DNA of 30,396 nt from Amphimedon queenslandica (taxonomy: Eukaryota > Porifera > Demospongiae > Haplosclerida > Niphatidae): positions 1 to 30,396 of the forward strand of contig NW_003546336.1 in the NCBI RefSeq assembly GCF_000090795.2. Reading direction: 5' to 3'. Positions 1 through 11,303 of the stretch are shown piece by piece. Positions within the stretch are counted from its first letter, which is position 1. Every line of letters begins with the position of its first letter. The position numbers and the translations under genes are program-made. The notes below the pieces were generated by a model. The model ran no database searches. It was not told where the DNA came from and was given only the letters and a program-made list of their open reading frames with translations.

Positions 1-712
1 ACCATTATGTGCATGGCCAATGACACATAGCCACAAAGCTGCCAAATTAAAGTTAAAACCCAGGAATTTAGCAAATAGTTGATATTTATTCCCTTTAAAA
101 TTACCTGTATAATGTGCATAGACAGCTACACATGTACTTGTAGGTTAATGTACATGTACATGGCTTTATTGAAAGAAAATTTGGTAGAGCATTAGTGCAT
201 GAATAAAATGTTGCTAGATACATGTACAGGTGCTATTAATGTACAATTCTACACGTACATGTGATTTGATTCTGAAGAACCATTTCAACCTAAGACTTAC
301 CTGCCAGTCCATTTTGTTTTATGTACATGCATGTACATTGTATTTTAAGAGATTGTGTGTCAGTAAATGCTAAAAAATTATTATAGACATTAATTATACT
401 CCTAACTATTTTTACATGTGCATGTACATGTATGTGTATGTGAAACGATGTTAATCTGCTGTACTGTACATATACATGTACATGTACAGGTACAGTAATT
501 ATAGTTTCTTCCTTATTTGCAATATGCAATGCTGAAACTTGTTACTATTTTGGCCCACATCACCCTGACAACCTTGTATAAATACTTATATGTGCACAAG
601 TCACAAGACATGCTTTACATCTTCTCTACATGCTGATAGTTTATATGCACATGTACACATGTAGATGCAATGTCTACATTATATCATTGTACATGTACAT
701 ACAAGCATACAT

Positions 713-754
713 ACTTAGCATGCTTTGTGGTAATTTCCACAAAGCATGCTAAGT
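713..754. repeat. perfect 18-bp-arm hairpin
   Basis: Arms 713-730 (ACTTAGCATGCTTTGTGG) and 737-754 are exact reverse complements around a 6-base loop. The right arm and the following GAGCTAAACA reappear around 5565-5588, placing this hairpin at the core of the ~185-bp repeat family. Confidence 0.85.
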
Positions 755-839
755 GAGCTAAACATGAGCTGACAGACACTGTAATAGACATACATGTACA
801 TGTACATGCATACATGGCTTTTTGAGTAACTTAATTTTA

Positions 840-1215
840 AAGATTTGTAAAGAATCCATGTTTGCTTGGAATCAGCTCCATCTTTCTACACAACATAAGA
901 ACATGTATATGTATCCAATAGAATTATTAAAATGACAAATTCTCACCTGGTCAATTTTGGGGAAATTTACCCAGAGATCCTGTACTAGTACAGGGACTTT
1001 GGCCAGATTTTTGAGTACTTTTAAAATTTCATAAAAAATCAAAGTTTGATCAGAATTAGCTCAAAATTTCTACACAACTTAAGGACATGTATATGTATCA
1101 GATAAAATTATAAAAATGACGGATTGTCACATAGTCAATTTTGGCGAAATTTGCCCTGAGGTCCTGTACTATATAGCACAGGGACTTTGGCAAGATTTTT
1201 GAGTACTTTAAAAAT
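840..1215. repeat. two tandem units of the ~185-bp palindrome-core repeat
   Basis: Two consecutive units share a block like GGAATCAGCTC, then ACACAACATAAG, ACATGTATATGTATC, an A/T tract, and AGTCAATTTTGG, followed by a palindromic core and GACTTTGG. The cores are CCTGTACTAGTACAGG at 979-994 (perfect) and an imperfect version at about 1163-1182. Related units occur at 5640-5990 and, on the opposite strand, at 22180-23520. Confidence 0.8.
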
Positions 1216-1269
1216 TTCATGAAAAATCAGAATCAGAGAGTAAAATATTATGTGTTATTGCTTATGCAG

Positions 1270-4200
1270 GTTGGCAGTGAAATGGTGGTACGTGATCAAG
1301 AAGCTGAAGAGATTAAGAAATACGAGAGAAGAAGAAAGAAGAAAAGGAAAAGAAGAGATCTGTCAGTGCTAGTGAGGAGGGATCAATCAAGTCAAAACTA
1401 GGTTAGGACTTAATTATGTTTATGTTACTTGATTCTGTGTATTACGTACAATAGCAAAGAACATACATTCTATTGTCTTTCAAACAAATGCCCCGGAAAA
1501 GAATGAATTCTTTTTACCAGGAAGAATGGTTAGTACTACATGTACCTGTATGTCATACTGTGATGGATGTGTACATGTACATGTAGTTGGGCATTATTTG
1601 TATATGTGACCATAATTGACAAAAGGTACCTTATGGCGGATTTTTAAATTCATCATTATAATGAAAAATATCAACCTGTGAGTGCTCTGTTAGACAAATA
1701 TTGTTTTAAAAGTTATATAATAACTTTTTACATCTTTTGAAGAAATTTTGTGATAAATAGAGCTCAGGAAGTTGCATTTTTCAGGCTGTAAAGACCAATT
1801 TTCCTATCCGCCATAAGGTACCTTTTGTCAATTATGGTCACATATTATAAGTGATTGCTGTTTCTTTGATATGATATACATGTACATGTACATGTACTTG
1901 CATAAGTTTCATTAATAATGTGAATGAAGTGATACAGTAATGTGTGTCACTGAAACTATAGTGTATTACTTTAAAATATTCTTAAGGTTTTTTAATTTCA
2001 CCACTTTTCGATGCTTATACTGTAGCTGCCATTATATTTCTTCTCACTAAGACTTACATGTACACGTACATGCAGGGGCATAGCTGCAACTTAGCTGATG
2101 GACGGGCTGGGGCATGGGTGGGTCCAATTTTAACTCTGGTATTGGGTATTTCACTTGTAAAGTTCTATAAGAACTTGCTAATTGCTTATGTACAGCTGTG
2201 AGCACTTGTAAGTAGTCTGGTGTGGCTTGTGGCTGGCTATCAACACTTTAGACAAGAAAGGGTACGTTGCATCTAATGAATATCGTTATAGGCCTTTGAT
2301 GTGAAGGTCACTTTTAATGCTTCCCAGTTACTACACTGTGTAACATGTACATGAATTTTATCAAGAGTAGATAATTAGTTAGGGAGAGTGTCTAACCGCC
2401 CTATAGTAGCTGAAACATCACCGTGTAGAACTAAGTCACGTGAGTCCCGAGGCACAATGTCTGATGCTGAAGATTATTAGAAGAATAGGAATGAATTTAT
2501 GAAACATGTGGTGACAGGTGTGGTTTTCATAACTACCCACACCCTATACACGTGGTCCCAGTGGAAGATGATGGAACAGCTTCTCATGAGTAAGTATTAG
2601 GCATTCCTGATCATTGAAGTAACACTTATTGATTATGAACCCCTTCAAGTTGTTAGATAAGTATCAGTGACAGAATAGTCGTCTGCTGTATCTTCCTCAT
2701 GTAGCACAAACTCGGCCGCCATTTTACAGGTTAATAAGGTTATTAATTACACGCCCATACATAAGAATAGAATTCTGAAACTCCACTACTGATCTAAGTA
2801 TGCGGAAATGCCCAGAGATAAGCAAAAAAAGACTACGCGGTGATGTTTCAGCTACTATAGGGCGGTTAGACACTCTCCCTAACTAATTATCTACTCTTGA
2901 TTTTATGTATATTGGTCCTCAGATATTAATTTCAAATATTCCTCTAAGATCTCTTTATATTATATTTATTTTCATTTGTATTTTCATTTATATTGTTAGG
3001 CATATGTGTTTGAATTAGATGATGAATATGAGGAGAGTGATATTCCTACCACTTTAATAAGAAGTAAAGCTGATTGTCCAATGTTAGAGGTAAAGGTTAC
3101 ATTGTATTTACATGTATGTACATGCATAGACAATTGTGTAGGATACAAATACTTTTTGTGGGTGGAGTGAGTCCATCCAGTGAATCATTGTGCATGTATC
3201 AGGAATGATTTTTTTATGAAAATGTCTTTGTACATGTAGATTTGTAAACTTTCAAATTGTAGCTTTTTGAATAAATCATGCATCGATAGTATATTAGACA
3301 CTCAATATGCAATACATGTACATGTATTGTTAATACATGTACATGTTAATATATTAATCCTTGAATGTACAGTACATGTGCATTGTAAACGTACACATTA
3401 ATGTTGTTATTTATATTTTTCATTATTATTAGTCTCAGGCTACATTAACAACAAATGACATTGTTATCAATAAACTGACACAAATCCTGTCTTACTTGAG
3501 ACAAGGGTCAAAGAAATTGAAGAAGAAGGAGAAAGGTGCGTACAGATTCTAATTATGATAAAAATTACATGTACATGTACATTGTACCAAGAATCCATTA
3601 TATTTAGTGGACTCTTGATTGTACTTATACATACATGTACATGTATATAAATATAGTACAGTTGCATTGCAATGACTACATCATTCTGTCCTCTGAATAG
3701 TATAATTGTACATATTTAGAGTTACAATAATTATAGCATAATTTCAAACAATTAGCTTGGATTAATTTTTTTGTTTAGTGTCTAAAATTTCATTTTGAAA
3801 ATTAGCTGCCCCAAAACAGGTACATGTATGATAGAAATTACATGTACACGTATTTTTTTATATTTTTATCACAGAGATATAATTGATTATTCAGCTCCTA
3901 AGAAACCAGCTGTGCAAAAGGAAGAGAGGTTTGTCACTACATGTACTATAATGTAGTAATTCATTGCATATGCCATGCATGTACAAATTAAGAGGTGTGC
4001 AGTATTGGAAAACTTTCTTCAATATACATGTACGTGTATTATACAATCTACAGCCAATATACTTGTACTTCACTTTGACTCAATTCTGATGAATGAATTA
4101 ATCTGTTTTCAATTACTATTACTACTATTGTACATGTTATCTCATGTACTATACAACAACTCTAAAGCTCTTTTTTGCTTTAATATGTACATGTACATGC

Positions 4201-7055
4201 ATATATACATGTACATGTACATGTATGTACATGTATGTACATGTATATAGTCATTAGCTATTAAGGATAGTATTTTATTTTTTATTTTAGTATATTTCCT
4301 GATATGGGTGAATATGATTTCGATGCGTCTGCAGTTCCGTCTGATTTATCAAAGAGAGATCAACAGTTATTCACTAAAAGTGAACCCACACAAGATTATG
4401 AAGTATTCCAGTGATGGCCTGTGTCTTGCATGTACATGTACATGTACGTCTTTTAAATAGGACATCAAGAAAGCTACTAAAGAATTTGTCAAGGCTGTAT
4501 GGAAAAAGTATGCTGATTCTTCATCCATTCCAGTGAGGGGAAAATCCTACACGTAACTATACTGTCATACATGTACATGTACCTAGAAGTTTCTGCAGCC
4601 TATTGGAGATCTCTTGACATTTGCTAAATTAACAGACATTTTGGGCCACGAAAATTTTCAGCTTTACAGTACATGTGTGTTACTTTATTATTTTTAGGGT
4701 GAGAGGACTCATTCTGATGGTCCATTACCTTCTGGTTGGTCTGCTGGAGAAGTAGATAGAACACAGTAAATGGCAGTAATTCATTATTGTATTATAATAT
4801 AATCTTCATTATTGCCTCCTCGAATAATGAGAATGTGAATGGAAGGTACATGTACATGTACATGTGAATATTGAAACTCATTTGCAAGTACATGTACACT
4901 TGATTTACATGCTACACTAAATTTTATTTATTTATAACCAAAAAGTAAAAAATGATTTTATTCACTTATCCACAGTGCTAGAAGCTCTAGTACCAAAACA
5001 ACAGAACCAGTTCTTATGAAGAAAGCAAAAACTGATGATGTTGGATTTGGTGGTTTAGATCATGATCATTATGCTGAATGCTGTCCTGGGTCAGTCCTTA
5101 ATATTAACATTAATCTAATCACAGTATTAATGAATCTTATTGTATGTTCAATCTTTCACTTAAACTTTTGTACATGTACATGTAACATACATACTTGTAT
5201 CATCATTTTAAAGGTGTTATTACTTCTCTGTGAGATTGTACATTGAGATTGCATACCGTTGTTGATTAGCATATAACATGTATATGTACATGTATGCATG
5301 TGCATGTGCATGTAATTAATAATGTTATTTATTATTTGTAGTGGTATGGAAGAAGTCGATGCAACTGTCAATAGTGATGATGAAATTGACTTCTCTAAAA
5401 TGGACATGGTAAGTACATACACATACATGTAGTCATGTACAGTGATTTACATGCACACAATCATCCTCCTATTAGTATTGAAAGGGTTGCCTTTGTTTTT
5501 TTGTATATTTGAAAAATGCTCATAATTAAGTTATAACCTAGGAATCTGTTGTGTGGGTTTCCCAAAAAGCATGCTAAGGGAGCTAAACAGCATGGGACAT
5601 GTATGTGGCTTTTGGAGTAACTTTTAAAATTTATTTTAAAAATCCAATTTCGATCGGAATCATCTCAAACTTTGTGCGCAACATGATTACGTGTATATGT
5701 ATCAGAAAAAATTATTAAATTGGAGAATTTTCTCCATTTCACTTTTGATGAAATTTGACCAAATACCCTGTACTATAGTACAGGGACTTTCGTCTGATTT
5801 TTGACTAACTTAAAAAAATTGTAAAAAATTAAATTTTGATCGGAATCATTTCAAACTTTTTAGGCAACATGAGTATGTGTATATGTATCAGGAAAAATTA
5901 TTAAAATGGAGAATTCTCTCCTTTTCATTTTTGGTGAAATTTGGCCAAATAAAATCTACGTGTACCCTGTACTGCAGTGCATGGTGTTTCATTGAGTTTT
6001 AATTTTTAAATCCACCATTTAAAGATGCTAAGTACTATACCAAAAACATGTGGAAGGCCTGTCTGTTGTTAGAAATAGCTCAAACTTTCACTAGAGCATG
6101 CATATACATGTACACAATGTACATGTACTGTAGGTATCAGAAAATCAATAAAACTTTGTTTGGTTTTTGGTGTCATGGCTACACATGTTAGATGTACTGT
6201 ACATGTATTGGGTTTGGGTCATACAATTGTCAAAGAAAATTCTAACGACCATTGTGATGATTAATATTAGCACATTAACAATTAATGTACATCATATCAT
6301 CTATTAATAGGGTAATCGTAAAGGCCCTGTTAAAAGATGGGATTTTGAGAATGAGGAAGATTATGGGAACTATCAGTCATCAAGGGAAGCACTACCAAAG
6401 TATGTCCAGCATAAACTGTCATTTATAGTTAATGATTTTATTGTATTAAGAGCTGCTTTCCAGTTTGGAGTTAAAATGAATGACGGTTGTAAGACTCGTA
6501 GACAAGGTGTCAAGAATGAGAAAGCAAAACTAGGACAGAGAATGGCAGCAGATCAGTCAGGTCAGTGTATGAGTAGAGTATACAACAAAAACGCATATTG
6601 TTTCATTTGTTTGTCCCGTTCACTATACCTGTATTAAGTAAATAATGTACCATAGATAAAGTAGATTGATGATGAGCTAATTGCATAGTTACTCTTTAAA
6701 ATATTTAAGGCACTTGTCATTTAATTAAAGTAACTAATATTTAAAGAGCTAAGACCTGTTGACTCATTAGCTGCACATGTGTCACTCTATTGATGCATGT
6801 GAATTTCAGCTATTAGATAGTCTTAATTTTGAACTAAGTTATTAACAATTATCAATATAGTTTACACACAAAGCTTATTAATTTCAAGGATATACAGTAC
6901 ATGTATGTATTTGTTGGCTTGTAATGATTAACTTTATTTTTAGATTCTTCAAAAAAGAAAGTCAAGTAAAACAGAATCGTAAGTTAGTTTTGTTACTTTT
7001 AAAGATTTTACTCTATCGTTTTAGTGATTCCAAGCGTCCCAAGACTTCAGATTAA
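1270..7055 (+). CDS. IK: Protein RED (IK), spliceosome component, 3' part of gene
   Basis: Multi-exon gene, 5' end outside the window. Proposed exons: 1270-1401, 1455-1528, 3000-3089, 3433-3535, 3895-3928, 4291-4402, 4461-4532, 4698-4765, 4976-5089, 5342-5408, 6311-6399, 6451-6560, then 6944-6969 (stop TAA) or 6944-6978 plus 7025-7055. Recognition rests on stretches matching animal protein RED: NEFFLPGRM, then AYVFELDDEYEESDIPTTLI, TTNDIVINKLTQILSYLRQG, the acidic DEIDFSKMDMGN with RKGP following, and EALPKAAFQFGVKM. Phases agree from 1455 to 6560. RED is a nuclear protein of the precatalytic spliceosome (B complex) that works with SMU1. Oddities: in exon 1270-1401 the frame that looks like RED at the start (VGSEMVVRD) ends at TAG 1399-1401, while the frame that joins the next exon (SIKSKL) is shifted by one base; and two C-termini are possible. 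IK identity is near certain; the first exon and last junction are not. Confidence 0.9.
1602..1845. mobile_element. MITE-like element with 39-bp perfect inverted ends
   Basis: Bases 1602-1640 and 1807-1845 are exact reverse complements (motif TGTGACCATAATTGAC, then AAAAGGTACCTTATGGCGGA). If the ends are read as TGTGACC...GGTCACA (1605-1842), TA lies on both sides, as expected for a TA-target element of the Tc1/mariner kind; that class call is inference. It sits in the IK intron 1529-2999 and has no coding capacity. Confidence 0.75.
2361..2900. mobile_element. 540-bp non-autonomous DNA transposon, 63-bp perfect TIRs
   Basis: Bases 2361-2423 and 2838-2900 are exact reverse complements; the outer end begins TCAAGAGTAGATAATTAG. 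Both ends are flanked by TTTTA (2356-2360 and 2901-2905), read as a 5-bp target-site duplication. The ~414-bp interior has no long open frame. Perfect ends suggest a recent insertion. The element lies within the IK intron 1529-2999. The superfamily is not assigned. Confidence 0.85.
4185..4247. repeat. longest ACATGT/GTACAT hexamer run
   Basis: An almost unbroken run of TACATG/GTACAT words in an IK intron. Shorter runs of the same self-complementary hexamer are scattered at about 409-490, 786-805, 1570-1583, 1880-1895, 3307-3345, 3575-3650, 4433-4447, 4845-4865, 5167-5185, 5279-5312, 20430-20456, 21580-21597 and 21836-21862. Confidence 0.85.
4640..4672. mobile_element. fragment of the GGGCCACGAAAATTTT inverted-repeat family
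   Basis: A short stretch with TTTTGGGCCACGAAAATTTT and then GCTTTACAGTA resembles the right end of the element at 23733-23929. No partner arm is seen nearby, so this is a solo end. Confidence 0.5.
5560..5995. repeat. units of the ~185-bp palindrome-core repeat in an IK intron
   Basis: Begins with AAAGCATGCTAAGGGAGCTA, the half-hairpin also seen at 741-763. Two further units follow, with GATCGGAATCAT, ACATGA(G/T)TA, GTATATGTATCAG and GGAGAATT blocks. One core is a perfect 20-bp palindrome at 5766-5785 (CCCTGTACTATAGTACAGGG); the next, near 5974, is degraded. Confidence 0.8.
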
Positions 7056-7229
7056 CTTTTTAAAACATTTTATTGTGTCATAATAATCATTAAATGATTT
7101 GGAAATACATGTAAATAATAATATTAATTGGATACTATTAATTGATTGTTAACATAAAAGATATTTTGATTACTATATACTGTGTAGTGTTCAAATTGTT
7201 GTATGTCAGCTTTAGAGCATTAATAGTCA

Positions 7230-7481
7230 CATTAATTTTCACTGCCACCAGTTATAAAGCATTACTTAATACTCATGTTCCTACTACTTCTGTTACTACT
7301 AGATGTAGTCTCACAAGCCAGACCATTCCCTAGCCTACAGATAGGCTGGGGAATGGTCTGGCTTGAGAGACTATAATACTAGATGTACAAGGCAATGCGG
7401 GAAATGATGCAGATCCACATATCTTGTATTCACTAGTATCAAAAGGGAAATCCTACATGCAGGGCAGGTAGAGCTATCTAA
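7230..7481. repeat. duplicated upstream module, copy 1
   Basis: Shares long near-identical blocks in the same order with 13870-14093: ACATTAATTTTCACTGCCAC, CTCACAAGCCAGACCATT, GGCTTGAGAGACTATA, AAATGATGCAGATCCACATA, and CTACATGCAGGGCAGGTAGA. Copies 1 and 2 lie ahead of receptor genes A and C, at ~1020 and ~230 bases, so the module may have duplicated with the genes or be a mobile element inserted twice. Confidence 0.8.
7306..7373. repeat. 68-bp near-perfect palindrome
   Basis: TAGTCTC...CAAGCCAGACCATTCCC is mirrored by GGGGAATGGTCTGGCTTG...GAGACTA, with a short centre around CTACAGATAGG. Only a few mismatches are seen. The matching segment at 13908-13955 has a worn centre and no longer folds as well. 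Confidence 0.8.
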
Positions 7482-8501
7482 ATGGTTCACGTGATCCCAT
7501 AGCAATGAATGGAGAATGTGCGTCACAATCCATGTTCAAAAAATTCAATTAATTTTTATTACCTTGAGAATCAACCAAAGGACTTTATTTAGGTTTATTT
7601 GTAAGATAGTTTGTAACTGAGGTAGCTCTTGTCATTAATAATGTTATAGATCTATACTGATTATAACTATTTATTGAAATTTTAAAATACATAATTACAC
7701 CTGCAATCCATATATAAATCGGCATAAATTGACTATTTTCAGTGATAACTTCCATAAAAACAGTTTTGTACCTATAACTCACCATCAAAGGATAAACAAT
7801 GAAAGTCTATAGCATACCAGGCAACTATAAGTAGACCTGCATGCCAATAGCACACTTTCAAATCTTATTCAATACTCCTGTAATAGTAATGGTAGTCGGG
7901 GCCAGACTATAGTAATGGAAACTTTCAGAGAAAATTTATTGTCTTCTTTTGCACCTCTACCAGCAGTACCAAAGATCTTACTGTAACAATTATTGCCACA
8001 GGGGTTACTGAAGTGCTACTTTAGTGCAATGACCGTATAATTTTACTTGTATGTTGTTCTTTATAGATCATGGGACAAAAAGTAAAATTTAGACATTTCA
8101 AAAACAAAATTCTTAAAAAACAATAATTTATTCCTATAAAAGATACTGTCTATATTTTTGGTTTAGAATATATACATACAGAACCAAATAATTTTGAAGA
8201 TAAGTTCATGTTAATTTCTAAAATGTGACTGTGAACTGTCACATACATTGCATCAGTGCCGGAGCAAACCATAAGGCACTATTATAATTTATGATTGATT
8301 TTCATGCAGAAGAACTTTAGTCTTCATTGTTGTTCTACTGTGCCTTTATAAGATGAAATTTTTTTATAGTTAATAACCTTTTAACAACCACCAGGAGTAC
8401 TGGTGATGAAGCTGAAACAGGAAAGCGTGGGCGTTTCCGATCTTTTATTTAATTAATTTCATTTAATGCTGAAGCATAGGATCTAGGGTCTACGAAGACA
8501 A

Positions 8502-11303
8502 ATGGATATCATACCTTCTTTATTGCTACTCTCAAGCTCTCTTTTGCTGTTAAATGTCGCAGGGGACTCGCCATGTAGTGAAGGATTCATGGACTACAGC
8601 CTTCTGGAGTCCAAAGCTGGTGATACTGAAATTTCACAATCTATACCCAACAATATAGCTAAAGGAGATCCTTCAAAATGGATCATTCAAGATAATAGCA
8701 ATAAGTTTGATTGCTCTGATACAATGACATTGAGAGAAGTCCTTATTGGCGTTGATATTAGGACTGAGACTAGTACAAGAAATAAATATCCTAGCATTGA
8801 GGTTTGGCGTGTAAATGGTAGTTCCTCTAAAGGTGGAAGTAGCTATAAAAAATATGACCCAGGAAAATCCTTCACAATAAAACTCTTTCCTGATAATTTT
8901 ACAACAAGCGGTCTTTATCGATATAGACTTTCACCTTCTTTATCAATCAACAGACATGACAGGCTTGTTCTATATCAGCCTTCTAATGCTGAGAGTGTGG
9001 TGAGATTCTATACAGTGACTAGCAACTCAAATGAAGATCAAATTGGACGGTTTGATGAGATTGATGAAAACGAGGTACGTGTTAGGTCCATGGGTAGAAT
9101 GGAGGCTACAGTTTCATGGACCACTTTTACTAAAGTTCTATTGCAACCAATACTGGGTATGTTTACTGGTTTTTTTAATTTAGAGCTGCAACTTGAAATC
9201 AACTATAAATTCAATTTTTGGTATTTTAATTATTATAATTTCTTTTATAGACAATACAGATTGTTATTCCATTGATGAATCATTTGATGCTAAAAGACTC
9301 TTGGTAACAAATTTAAAATTAGTCAGTGAAATTAGAGTGTTCCCTAGTATAAAGTTCACATGTCACGGTATCATTACAAAATGGATAATTGTTGCTACAA
9401 CTGATACTCATCCATTAATAATGATAAGACATTCTGATAATACTACAACCAATGCAATATCAATAGACATAGACACTATTCCATCAGCAATGGACTCCAA
9501 CGTGTATAACATCACAGTGACTGATGAGATCAGAGTACAGCCTGGTGATGTATTAATGATCAATAGTACTGGCACTCATATGTACTATCAACAATACAAT
9601 GGACCTTTTAACTACAGACTGGGACCTAACAGTGTACTAGCAAGGATAGATTCTAATGATTATCCACTCATCTCTGCTGTAATAAGTTAGTGATAATACT
9701 TTATTATAATTTCTAGTTCATATTTCATTACTGATAGGGTCAACTATACCTTCTTCTGATGTGTTCAGGATAACTTCCTCTTATACTGAGAGTCCATCTG
9801 AAGTCATTTCTAAATCAACTGTGATCATCACCACAACAACAACACAGACAGCATACCACACACTGTCAAGCAGTTTGTCAACACTCATCATTCAAACAGC
9901 AGTCACAAATGTACCTATTACCCCAACAACCGTTCCTGCATCAAATTTTACTTCAACAAGTATTATTCCTAGTTTTTCTACATCTAATGAACATAATCTT
10001 CCTCCAACAGGTACTGTAAATATTTCTCTAACAATGACTACACCAAATACTTCATCTATTCCTCCAACATCTATTGTCCCTACTAGTACGCCTTAATCAA
10101 ATATTATGTTAAGTATTACTCCGGCCATATCATTTATCATTTCGTAACTAACATCATTAAATATTTTCCTTCATAGAACCAATTCCTAATGAAAGTAGTC
10201 ATCCTGTACGGTCACAAGGAAGCATCAGTCCAACAGAAGTCACTCGTACACAAAACACTGTATCACGAGGCAATCCTACCAGTGAAGTGTTAGTCACTTC
10301 AAGTAGTAATGCTACCTCACTGACCACTACACCAATGGAAAGCACACCTGATCAAAGTACAGGGAGTGTAATACTAACAGGAAGTATTAGTAGTGTATTT
10401 ATATTACTGGTAGTTACTATACTAGTAATATTAATAGTGAGTGTATTAGTGTGTAAAAGAAGATTGCATAAAACTTCAAATGGAAATGATTTCAATTCTG
10501 ATGAAATAAAAGCTGATATAAATCAACAATCAGATGGTAATGTTTATTGGACTGGCCTACGCTTTGCGTAGTTAAATTTGTATGCAAACAAATAATAAAA
10601 ATTAATTCAATTTATAGTACCAAGTATAGATAACAGATTGAATACACTAACAGCATCAACTAATCCTGCTTATGGAGTAATTGGGGAACAAGAAAGTAAG
10701 AATAAATATATCACTCTTAATAATATTAACATCATGACATAGACTGTAATACTGATGTATCTGCTAATCCTGCTTATGGTATTATTGAAAGTAAGATGAA
10801 TTTTTAAATTATTATTATCAACCAATACAACTATTAGTAGGATCTTGTATCTCTGCTAATCCTGCTTATGGTGTTAGCACTGGAGGAATGGAAAGTATGT
10901 GTATAATAGATCTAGTGTGTATGCATGGGGATAACTTGTGCATGGACATATATTTTTGTTGTTTGTATGTGTGTGTGTGTGTGTGAGTAATAATTAGTAA
11001 CACGGTAGCATTACTAAGTTCAAAATGGCTACCATGACTTTTGCAACCTTGCTATATATTACTTTGAATTAAAGATATTGATCAAGTATATGATGAACCA
11101 AGAACAATGATGTATAATGAACAAGAGGTAAGTATCTTATAAAATTGAATTGAAGACCTGTCAAATACAATGCTTATATACTCACAAAAGTAATACACCA
11201 TGGCCTTTGGTAACTATCATATTAATTACATTGATAGGATATTATAGTAACAGATGAGGCACATCAACAAATGAAAGAAGAAGAAGAAGAACTGTACATA
11301 TAA
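8502..11303 (+). CDS. receptor gene A: type I membrane protein with NPxY-exon tail
   Basis: Proposed exons: 8502-9156, 9251-9685, 9738-10085, 10177-10536, 10618-10695, 10743-10790, 10841-10894, 11075-11127, 11238-11303; total 2097 nt, 698 residues, all phases consistent. Order: signal peptide (about residues 1-21); domain 1, with CSEGFMDYSLL, VLIGVDIRT, PDNFTTSGLYRYRL and LYQPSN; domain 2, with IKFTCHGIITKW, VQPGDVLMI and YQQYNGPFNYRL; a Ser/Thr-rich stalk (exons 3-4); a membrane helix (FILLVVTILVILIVSVLV) followed by CKRR; then a tail. Exons 5-7 are phase 1-1 and encode TNPAYG, ANPAYG and ANPAYG; exons 8-9 encode VYDEP, MYNEQE and a C-terminal LYI. NPxY motifs are known to bind PTB domains and YxxP motifs SH2 domains; signalling here is inference. 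The family is not recognised. The end of exon 3 is uncertain: GT at 10010 would fit the same phase. Confidence 0.85.
10961..10986. repeat. short (TG)n microsatellite
   Basis: A run of about nine TG units (TATGTGTGTGTGTGTGTGTG) in the intron between tail exons 7 and 8 of gene A. Confidence 0.85.

Larger units (their letters stand above)
1..1269. other. repeat-rich stretch, no exon recognised (likely IK intron)
   Basis: No coding exon can be supported here. The first ~80 bases resemble the right half of the inverted-repeat element at 21491-21697 (shared words include GCCAAATTAAA and a degenerate TTTAGCAAxT). Then come ACATGT-type hexamer runs (about 409-490, 786-805), a perfect hairpin (713-754) and tandem units of the ~185-bp repeat (to about 1215). 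Since the next exon begins in the middle of the IK protein, this is most likely part of an IK intron whose upstream exons lie outside the window. Confidence 0.6.
7056..8501. other. intergenic: IK to receptor gene A
   Basis: Holds the first copy of a duplicated module (7230-7481) with a 68-bp palindrome, then about 1 kb of A/T-rich sequence in which no gene, RNA or strong regulatory site is recognised. The promoter of gene A should lie in the last few hundred bases; no convincing TATA or initiator is claimed. Confidence 0.6.

Noticed and set aside
290-529. Open frames translating to HVHVHV/MYMYMY-like peptides (also near 4000-4250, 5156-5428)
   Set aside because: These are translations of the ACATGT/GTACAT repeat and not genes.
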